Made by a program: the position numbers and the translations under genes
From: Bin87 sp965232895
GTDB taxonomy: Bacteria; Chloroflexota; Dehalococcoidia; Lucifugimonadales; UBA3495
NCBI GenBank assembly: GCA_965232895.1
Contig: OZ247430.1
Location: forward strand, 310,001-374,000
Length of the DNA: 64,000 bases
Direction of reading: 5' to 3'
In this document: positions 25,606 through 31,517 of the stretch, in pieces
How the letters are laid out: each line of letters starts with the position of its first letter
Position numbering within the stretch: the first letter of the stretch is position 1
The notes under the pieces: generated by a model
Seen by the model: the letters and a program-made list of their open reading frames with translations, nothing else
Database searches by the model: none
Told to the model about the DNA's origin: nothing

Positions 25606-26031
25606 TCAGGAAGGGCGCTCCCGGCGCTCGATCTCCCGTTCCTCGGCCTTGTGGCGCAACGGGCGACCCTTGTCCGGCGTGGGGTCTTTCACCTCACCGT
25701 AGATGGCGCGGCCTTCGTGGTCCTCGGGAAGATGTTCGGTGATGGGCAGACCTGCCTCATTCACGAACAGCAGTCAATGGCAGTACTTGTAGATCTGCAT
25801 GTCATCGCAGGCGCAGATCCAAGTGCGGTGCTTGACCTCCTCCGTCTTGTCCGGATAGAAGCGACAGGGGCAGAGCGGGCGGCCGATCTCGTCGACGTTC
25901 TGGGCCAAACCCAGAATCACGGCTTCGGCCACGCCCTCTTCCGGATGCGTGAATGTGCCTGATTTGTTGCAGTATCGCTCTACGAACAAGCGCATCCTTT
26001 CGATTGATTTTTCACTGGGCTGATCAGCCAA
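25606..26031 (-). CDS. Ferredoxin:thioredoxin reductase catalytic subunit homologue with in-frame UGA (predicted selenocysteine)
   Basis: The frame reads through one UGA at 25774-25776 and ends at TGA 25606-25608, giving 141 residues. The cysteine pattern is CPC (54-56), 16 residues, CAC (73-75), 8 residues, then C84-H85-Sec86. This is exactly the FTR catalytic-chain spacing, in which the last Cys of CHC is half of the redox-active disulfide next to the [4Fe-4S] cluster. Text after the UGA is still family-like: LLFVNEAGLPITEHLPEDHE, then YGEVKDPTPDKGRPL. So the UGA is unlikely to be the true end. A SECIS-like hairpin follows it and tRNA-Sec lies 5 kb away. The start is TTG with AGGAGG six bases upstream; ATG 26046 overlaps that site. 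FTR reduces thioredoxin with electrons from ferredoxin. Confidence 0.85.
25739..25764 (-). promoter_or_regulatory. Bacterial SECIS-like hairpin directing Sec insertion at UGA 25774
   Basis: Reading the minus strand, the hairpin starts 10 nt after the UGA. Pairs are GUGA:UCAC, UG:CA and GGCA:UGCC, ten in all, with single bulged A's, and a GGUC loop that begins 22 nt after the UGA. The tip GCAGGUCUGC is identical to the tip of the E. coli fdhF SECIS as I recall it, and the distance fits the bacterial rule. Family knowledge: SelB binds the loop guanines. Confidence 0.8.
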
Positions 26032-26241
26032 TTGGTTCCTCCTCATGCGGCGCAGCGATGAAATGCCGAGTTGTCCTGATGGCAGCGTCCTTCGCGTACA
26101 GATGTTAGTAGGGTATTCCCGATTCTGCAATGCTGACGCTGGTCTGATCGCTGCCTGGTTTCAAGCGCCGGCCGGATTCGCCCGTGATGGTATCATGGGG
26201 CGGACGAGTTTACGGTCTGTAACGAAAGGCGAGGCAATGCA

Positions 26242-26979
26242 ATGACCACCAAACCGACCTCGCGTCCGCTATCGGCGGCGGACCTGATCGCCCTCTATCC
26301 GCCCAATGAAGAGCCACTGCCCGACGCGATGACCCAGGAACCCTATATCACCGATAGCTTGTACCTGGCGCGGGACTACTTTCGAGGTCGTGCCGATGTC
26401 TTCATGAGTTCCAACACCTTCATCTACTACGATGAAAGCAACCACCGCGCTCACGTGGCCCCGGATTGGTACGTGTCCTTCGGAGTGGATCCGGAGGCGA
26501 TCCGGGAGCTCGAATCGTATTTGCTGTGGATTGTGGGGAAGCCGCCAGAGTTTGTGCTGGAAATTGCTTCCCCTTCGACTTACCGCAACGACTTGGGCCC
26601 GAAACGGGACCTGTACGCCCGCCTTGGAGTGCAGGAATACTGGCGGTACGACCCGAGGGGGGGCGAACTGTACGGCGAGCCGCTGGTGGGGGAGGAGTTG
26701 GTGGACGCAGCGTATCGCCGGCTGGCAGTCCACCGGACCGCGGAGGGCCAGCCCTGGGGGCGGAGCGGTGTATTGGGCCTGGACATCTACTGGGGAGAGC
26801 AGCAGGTGGAGTTCGCGGATTCGGCTACCGGGGAACCGCTGCGGCGTATTGCGGAAGAAAGGGCGGCAAGGGAGGCGGCGGAGACGGCAAGGGAGGCGGC
26901 GGAGACGGCGCTGCAAGCCGAGCGTACGGCCCGGCTTGCAGTTGAAGCAGCGCTGCGCCGCTTGCGCCAATCGCGGTAA
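26242..26979 (+). CDS. Uma2 family (DUF820) putative restriction endonuclease-like protein
   Basis: 245 residues. The Uma2/PD-(D/E)XK core is seen in HVAPDWYVSFG (the PD), PPEFVLEIASPST (the E) and 'RNDLGPKRDLYARLGVQEYW' leading to YDP. The C-terminal 50 residues are an Ala/Glu/Arg coiled coil with imperfect AREAAETAxEAAET repeats. Uma2 proteins are abundant in cyanobacteria and Chloroflexota and their biological job is unknown despite the endonuclease name. It is divergent from the selenoprotein gene, separated by 210 bases. Confidence 0.85.
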   Translation: MTTKPTSRPLSAADLIALYPPNEEPLPDAMTQEPYITDSLYLARDYFRGRADVFMSSNTFIYYDESNHRAHVAPDWYVSFGVDPEAIRELESYLLWIVGKPPEFVLEIASPSTYRNDLGPKRDLYARLGVQEYWRYDPRGGELYGEPLVGEELVDAAYRRLAVHRTAEGQPWGRSGVLGLDIYWGEQQVEFADSATGEPLRRIAEERAAREAAETAREAAETALQAERTARLAVEAALRRLRQSR

Positions 26980-27122
26980 CAGTTCAGGGCTGATGGGAGC
27001 CGCGGGCTTTCGAGACTTCTCAGAGTGGCGGCCAAGTAGGCAATCCCCGCGTTGTGTTGATGGATCTCATCAAACGTGAACGGTTACGCTAATTTGAGCA
27101 AATGGTGGCGATTCTAGCGTTC

Positions 27123-27131
27123 TGATAGAAT
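27123..27131 (+). promoter_or_regulatory. Extended -10 promoter of tatA
   Basis: TGATAGAAT gives an extended -10 (TG-n-TAGAAT) 29 bases before the tatA ATG at 27160. It lies across the alternative upstream ATG (27130), which argues against that longer start. No convincing -35 is seen. Confidence 0.45.
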
Positions 27132-27159
27132 GGACGCACCTACGTGGAGACTGAGCAAC

Positions 27160-27354
27160 ATGCGCATTGCGGGACTTGGCCTGACCGAACTACTGATCAT
27201 CCTACTAGTGGTGCTGCTGATATTCGGCGCCTCCAGGCTGCCAGGCGTGGGCTCCGCGCTGGGCAAGGGGATACGATCTTTCAAGACCTCGGTGACGGGG
27301 GAGGACGACAAGCCGACGGCGGACCGTAGCGCCTCGGAGGAGCCACGCCCGTAA
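27160..27354 (+). CDS. tatA: Twin-arginine translocase protein TatA
   Basis: A 64-residue protein with the TatA/E plan: a short N-terminus, one membrane helix (LTELLIILLVVLLIFGASRL), the FG hinge, an amphipathic helix (GSALGKGIRSFK) and a polar tail. TatA multimers form the transient pore for folded proteins. GGAG lies about nine bases before the ATG. It converges on tatC from the other strand; the gap between them is 62 bases. Confidence 0.9.
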   Translation: MRIAGLGLTELLIILLVVLLIFGASRLPGVGSALGKGIRSFKTSVTGEDDKPTADRSASEEPRP

Positions 27355-27416
27355 GCGTTGCAAGAACACCAGCCGAACTCGCGGGTTCGCCTATGGCGAG
27401 CCCGTTTTGTTGTCCG

Positions 27417-28256
27417 TTACTCGCTGGCGGGTTCGGCGTTCAAAGCCGAGTGCGTCCGGTTGCGCCGGCCGGCCAGTCGGGCGAGCAGCACGCCGACCTC
27501 GTATAGCACGATCAACGGACCGGCAACGATGGCCTGGTTCAGCGGGTCGATGGTAGGGGTAATCGCCGCCGCTATCACAAAGGCGATGACGAGCCAAAAC
27601 CTCCGGAAGCGCGAGAAGGTGCGGGCGTTGACCACCCCCAGGACGGCCAGCACGTACATGATCAGGGGCGTTTCGAAGGACAATCCGAGCCAGAACAGCA
27701 GGCGGATCATGATGTTCACGAGGTTGCTTATGCGGATCAGAGGATCCGCAACCTCGCTGCCGAACCCGATGAGAAAGCTGAGGGCCGGCGGTATCATCAC
27801 GAAATAGCCGAACGCCATGCCGGCGACAAAAGCCAGCAGCGCGGCGGGCAGGAACGAAAAGAGGATTTTACGCTCCCGGGGCGTCAATCCCGGGGCAACG
27901 AAGCGAATCGCGTTGTACAGGATCACGGGCAGCGCAAGAACGAAACCGCCCACGAGCGAGACCCGGACGGTGATGCTCAGAAACTCGGTGACCTCGGTGC
28001 GAACGGGTTTGAATCCAGCCGTCTGTTCAGCTGAGGCGGCGGACTTGAACACACCGAGGTTGAAGTCCTGATAAAAGCGGAGCGGGTTGACGCTGTCGGT
28101 GGTCGCGGCGTGCTGGGCGGGCCACAACAGCACTCCGTAAATTTCCTGGTAGAAGTAGAAGCAAACCGCCGTGCCGACGAGCAGGGCGATCACGCAGGCC
28201 AGCGCGCGGGAACGCAGTTCGCGGAAATGCTCCCGCAACGGCATCGACTGACTCAT
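27417..28256 (-). CDS. tatC: Twin-arginine translocase protein TatC
   Basis: A 279-residue integral membrane protein starting MSQSMPLREHFRELRSRAL, the cytosolic signal-recognition end of TatC. Six membrane spans can be picked out, with FVAPGLTPRERKILF and the 'PPALSFLIGFGSE' loop typical of the family. A periplasmic loop between spans 1 and 2 is longer than in E. coli (about residues 52-90). TatC binds the twin-arginine signal. It lies 11 bases after tatB in the same transcription unit. Confidence 0.92.
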   Translation of the reverse strand: MSQSMPLREHFRELRSRALACVIALLVGTAVCFYFYQEIYGVLLWPAQHAATTDSVNPLRFYQDFNLGVFKSAASAEQTAGFKPVRTEVTEFLSITVRVSLVGGFVLALPVILYNAIRFVAPGLTPRERKILFSFLPAALLAFVAGMAFGYFVMIPPALSFLIGFGSEVADPLIRISNLVNIMIRLLFWLGLSFETPLIMYVLAVLGVVNARTFSRFRRFWLVIAFVIAAAITPTIDPLNQAIVAGPLIVLYEVGVLLARLAGRRNRTHSALNAEPASE

Positions 28257-28267
28257 CGGGAGCGGGT

Positions 28268-28579
28268 CTAACGTTGGTCCGCAGGCTGGGAAGCGGGTGG
28301 GTTGTCGGCGTCGTCATTCTGGGCCGCCAGGTGAGGCGGCGGTGGCACCGGATCAGTGGGCGGCGAAGGTTGCGGCGCCGGACTTGCATTATCAGCGGCT
28401 CGTCCACCGCGCTCGTCAAGCGAGGCGGCGTCCATGATGTCGGTGAAAGTTCGCCGGGCCTCGCGGGTCATGCGACCGATGGTGCGGGCCACCTCGACGG
28501 TTTTTCCGGGGCCGAGGGCGATGAGGGCCACGGTCAAAATGACCAGGACCTCCAGCGTGCCGATACCGAAGAAGTTCAC
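28268..28579 (-). CDS. tatB: Twin-arginine translocase protein TatB (TatA/B family)
   Basis: 103 residues with one N-terminal membrane helix (GIGTLEVLVILTVALIALGP), an amphipathic helix (VARTIGRMTREARRTFTDIM) and a long Pro/Ala-rich tail. The Glu in the membrane-helix start and the gene order tatB-tatC favour TatB, which passes cargo from TatC to the TatA pore. TatA and TatB are hard to separate by sequence alone. It starts 19 bases after the stop of the RlmD-Maf gene, so it may share its transcript. Confidence 0.85.
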   Translation of the reverse strand: MNFFGIGTLEVLVILTVALIALGPGKTVEVARTIGRMTREARRTFTDIMDAASLDERGGRAADNASPAPQPSPPTDPVPPPPHLAAQNDDADNPPASQPADQR

Positions 28580-28598
28580 GGTGGCGGGTCCGCCGCGA

Positions 28599-30461
28599 TC
28601 AACAAGAGGCCGGGCGCAGAGAGCAAGGCACGGTGCATCCCGCGGGTACCGCCATCGAGGCGCGATCAGGCAGCACGCAGCCCATCTCGGCCAGGGTGTC
28701 CACCACTCGACAGGCGGGCAACCCCATCACGTTGGAGTAGCAGCCCGACAGCAGGGAGGCCGGCCTGAACTCCATATCCTGGATGGCGTATGCGCCGGCC
28801 TTGTCCATTGGGGTGCCGCTGGTGATGGATTGTTCCATCTCCGTGTCCGTGAAGTCCCGCATCTGTACGTCGGCGGCGTTGGAGTCGGTAATGCAGCGCC
28901 CGGTGGCCGCGTCAAAAACGGTGAACCCGGTGATCACCTGATGCGTCGTTCCGCGCAGCCGGCGGAGCATGGAGCGAGCCTCTGCGGCGTCCGCGGGTTT
29001 GGCGATGGACTCGCCATCGAGTACCACCGTGCTGTCAGCGGCAATGTAGTATCCAGACTGCGGGGATTCGGTCTGGGCCACCGCCAGCGCTTTCTCTCGA
29101 GACAGCCGGCGCACCATCTGCTCAGGGGTTTCGTCGGGCTCCGGGTCTTCCGGTATCTCGGACGGCGCGACGCGGAATTCGATACCCAGTCCAGACAGTA
29201 ACTCCCGGCGCCGGGGAGACGCGGACGCAAGCACGATTTCCGCAGTAGCCGGTTTCGCCGCCAGGGTCACGACGCACTCCACATGATGGGTTTGCGGGAA
29301 CATGTCCACGGGCTGAATCGCCTCCATTCGGTAGCCCCGGCTCAGCGAGCGCAAATCCCGGGCCAAAGATTCGGGGTTGCAGGACACATACGCGATGCGG
29401 TGCGGTCGTTGGGTCAGGAGAGCATCGAGAACCGCCGGTTGACACCCGGAACGGGACGGGTCGAGGATCACAGCCTCGGGCGCCAGTTCCATGCCCGGAA
29501 GGACCTCTTCGACTTTGCCGGTGATCAATTGAATGTTGGCGTGGCCGGACGCATTGACCTCGGCATCAGCGATGGCCGCCGTAGATTCTTCAACCGCGAT
29601 GACGAGACGAGCCCAGGGGGCGAGCAGGACCGCGAAGGTTCCGACTCCAGCGTAGGCATCGACCACGACCTCTTCACCGGTCAGTTGCAGCGCGTCCTTG
29701 ACCAACTCGGCCAACCGCGCCGCCTGCCACACGTTGACCTGGAAAAACGACGGCGACGCCACCCGGAATTCCTGCCCGGCGACGGATTCGCGGTAGGTTT
29801 TCTGTCCCGTAGGGATGGGGACTTCAGGGCTCTTGAGAGTTGGCTGGACGAGGTAATCGGCGGTGTCGGGGGAACGCCGGATCGCCAACTGCGATGTTTC
29901 AGCGCAGCGTCCCTGCAATTGGGCGAGGATGTCGTTGATGCCGTCGTTCATCAGCATGCAACGATCGATGCGCACGAAGCGGCGGCGCTCCCGATGGGTG
30001 AACCCAAGGCTGCCACTCTCGCGCCAGATGTTGAACCGGGCGTGATTGCGGTAGTTAAACCGGCGCGGCGATGCCAGGGTGGGCCGGACCTCCGGGGCGT
30101 GAAAATTCCCCACTCGCTCCAAGGCATCGCGCACGATGTCCGTTTTGACCTCCAGTTGCGCGTCATAGTCGAGGTGCTGCCACTGACAGCCGGTGCATTG
30201 GCCAAAGTATTCGCAGGGCGGTTCGACCCGGAGTTGCGACGGAGTGATCACCCGAGTCACCTGGGCGGCGATATATTTCCGGCGAACGGCGACGATTTCG
30301 GCCTCGACCCGCTCGCCGGGAATGCCGCCGAACACGAAAACGTCGGACCCGGCGTGGGAGGCCATGGCCTCGCCGAGCCGACCCCACGCGTGAAGATCCA
30401 GCTCGACGACATCGCCGCGCTGAACTGGGACCGTTTCGTTGACGGGTGCGGTCGAAGTCAC
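28599..30461 (-). CDS. Fusion of RlmD/TrmA-type RNA (uracil-5-)-methyltransferase and Maf nucleotide pyrophosphatase
   Basis: About 620 residues in one frame. The first 400 residues show a TRAM domain (VQRGDVVELDLHAWGRLGEA), a CEYFGQCTGCQWQHL iron-sulfur motif and a methyltransferase domain with VVDAYAGVGTFA, LDPSRSGCQ and the catalytic SCNPESLARDL. This is 23S rRNA m5U methyltransferase-like. From about residue 425 a full Maf domain begins: EIVLASASPRRRELLSGLG, with AADSTVVLDG and MDKAGAYAIQ. Maf removes wrong nucleotides (dTTP/UTP-type pyrophosphatase). No stop or start separates the two. The start is uncertain: GTG 30461 lies just before the TRAM domain; longer frames (30572, 30692) would run into the trxA promoter region. 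Confidence 0.85.
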   Translation of the reverse strand: MTSTAPVNETVPVQRGDVVELDLHAWGRLGEAMASHAGSDVFVFGGIPGERVEAEIVAVRRKYIAAQVTRVITPSQLRVEPPCEYFGQCTGCQWQHLDYDAQLEVKTDIVRDALERVGNFHAPEVRPTLASPRRFNYRNHARFNIWRESGSLGFTHRERRRFVRIDRCMLMNDGINDILAQLQGRCAETSQLAIRRSPDTADYLVQPTLKSPEVPIPTGQKTYRESVAGQEFRVASPSFFQVNVWQAARLAELVKDALQLTGEEVVVDAYAGVGTFAVLLAPWARLVIAVEESTAAIADAEVNASGHANIQLITGKVEEVLPGMELAPEAVILDPSRSGCQPAVLDALLTQRPHRIAYVSCNPESLARDLRSLSRGYRMEAIQPVDMFPQTHHVECVVTLAAKPATAEIVLASASPRRRELLSGLGIEFRVAPSEIPEDPEPDETPEQMVRRLSREKALAVAQTESPQSGYYIAADSTVVLDGESIAKPADAAEARSMLRRLRGTTHQVITGFTVFDAATGRCITDSNAADVQMRDFTDTEMEQSITSGTPMDKAGAYAIQDMEFRPASLLSGCYSNVMGLPACRVVDTLAEMGCVLPDRASMAVPAGCTVPCSLRPASC

Positions 30462-30641
30462 GGGAAATATACTAACATTTATCGGGGCCGGGGGCCCGTC
30501 CAGGCCGCGCGCCGACGGTGGAGACTGATCGCGCCACCGCGCACGCTCGCCCAACCGCAGCTCCAACGAAACGGAGATATCCATCCCGCCGAACGGATTG
30601 GAATCAGAGCCAGGGGAGGCCTTCGGGCGAACCGAGTTCGG

Positions 30642-30668
30642 TTGACCGCCCCACAGGCGGGGTATAAT
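30642..30668 (+). promoter_or_regulatory. Sigma-70-type promoter of trxA-selC
   Basis: TTGACC at 30642-30647 and a perfect TATAAT at 30663-30668, 15 bases apart (a little short). Transcription would begin near 30675, about 80 bases before the trxA ATG. Confidence 0.6.
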
Positions 30669-30753
30669 ATTGCCAGCATCCCGTCCGGCCAACGCGACGG
30701 CGGCTGTCGTTTGCGGTTACGGCGACATAGCGATTCAGTCTGGAGGAATTAGA

Positions 30754-31083
30754 ATGCCCGAACCAATCGAAGTGAACGGAGAGAACTGGCAAAGCAACGT
30801 GATGGACTCGGATCTGCCGGTGATGGTGGACTTCTGGGCAGAATGGTGCGGGCCCTGCAAGATGATCGCGCCGTCCGTGCACGACCTTGCGCTGGAGTAT
30901 GAAGGGAAGCTGAACGTGGCCAAGCTGGACGTGGACAACGCGCCGGAAATTGCGGCGCAGTACGGCATCCGCAGCATCCCGGCGCTGATTTTCTTCAAGA
31001 ACGGACAGCCGGTCGACCAAGTGGTCGGCGCGCAGCCCAAACCGGCGCTGAAGCGCAAGATCGACGCGGTGCTGGAGAGCTAG
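30754..31083 (+). CDS. trxA: Thioredoxin
   Basis: A 109-residue classical thioredoxin. The active site is WCGPCK (Cys32/Cys35) after VMVDFWAE, and the cis-Pro loop is RSIPALIFFKNG. GGAGGAATTAGA precedes the ATG. It is the general disulfide reductant of the cytosol. The stop lies 12 bases before the selenocysteine tRNA, with no terminator between, and one strong terminator follows the tRNA. Being next to selC, and near an FTR homologue that should reduce thioredoxin, makes this gene the likely redox partner of the predicted selenoprotein. Confidence 0.95.
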   Translation: MPEPIEVNGENWQSNVMDSDLPVMVDFWAEWCGPCKMIAPSVHDLALEYEGKLNVAKLDVDNAPEIAAQYGIRSIPALIFFKNGQPVDQVVGAQPKPALKRKIDAVLES

Positions 31084-31095
31084 TCCGGCCAGCGT

Positions 31096-31192
31096 GGGAG
31101 TGGATGGGGCCCGGTGGCTCTTGCGGACTTCAAATCCGTTATGCCTCGTGACGAGCGGGGTAGGTGGGTTCGACTCCCTCGCACTCCCGCCA
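31096..31192 (+). tRNA. selC: Selenocysteine tRNA (anticodon UCA)
   Basis: 94 bases plus an encoded CCA. The anticodon arm GCGGA-CTTCAAA-TCCGT carries TCA and repeats the E. coli selC GGACTTCAAATCC text. The D arm has six pairs and a four-base CGGT loop, and the extra arm is long (CTCG:CGAG inside it), both special to tRNA-Sec. The T loop is TTCGACT. The acceptor stem pairs GGGAGTG with CACTCCC, then G discriminator and CCA. Two weak points: an eighth acceptor pair would be G-G, and the T stem has one T-T. It decodes UGA with SelB and a SECIS, as needed for the FTR homologue at 25606-26031. Confidence 0.9.
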
Positions 31193-31218
31193 TGAAATAA
31201 ACAGCACGCCCTGGACTC

Positions 31219-31259
31219 GCCCCGTTTCCCGCTCGAACGGAGCGGGAAACGGGGTTTTT
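31219..31259 (+). terminator. Rho-independent terminator of trxA-selC
   Basis: A perfect 15-bp stem (CCCCGTTTCCCGCTC against its complement) with a five-base loop and six T's at 31254-31259. It ends the trxA-selC unit. The 258 bases from 31260 to the next gene hold no gene I can support. Confidence 0.92.
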
Positions 31260-31466
31260 TCGTTGTATTCGTCTTCCAATCCGCTCATGCTCAAAACGCC
31301 GGGAAACTATGCCGGCGGCAACGGATTGACCATTCTGGACGCGCATGGCCGCAATTGGCGCCGCGCCAAAACTATGGATGGAAGTGACATTCGTTTGGCG
31401 AGTTCGCAAGGTCGGCCCACGGGCAATCCGGCCCACGAGGTTGCCCAAGCCAGCGGGGAAATAAGC

Positions 31467-31494
31467 TGGGCCGCACGTGCGCACGTGCGGCCCA
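31467..31494. terminator. Perfect 28-base palindrome downstream of the double CaiB gene
   Basis: TGGGCCGCACGTGC is followed directly by its reverse complement. It lies 24 bases after the stop of the leftward CaiB gene, so it could act as a terminator; the T-run after it on that strand is weak (CTTATTT). A protein-binding palindrome is the alternative. Confidence 0.45.
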
Positions 31495-31517
31495 AAATCC
31501 TTGCCGAGTGGAGAATC

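Noticed and set aside
25774..26130. FTR-beta gene truncated at TGA 25774 (pseudogene or 118-residue protein)
   Set aside because: The sequence after the TGA keeps family-like text in frame for 55 codons and ends at a normal stop. The TGA sits exactly on a catalytic Cys codon, with a SECIS-like hairpin and tRNA-Sec close by. A nonsense mutation would not explain these together.
26044..26130. Upstream ATG starts for the FTR-beta homologue
   Set aside because: AGGAGG (26038-26043) lies inside the longer frame and six bases before TTG 26031; the upstream peptide is not family-like.
30462..30692. N-terminal extension of the RlmD-Maf protein to 30692
   Set aside because: It would cover the trxA promoter and has no family similarity before the TRAM domain; the true start remains uncertain.
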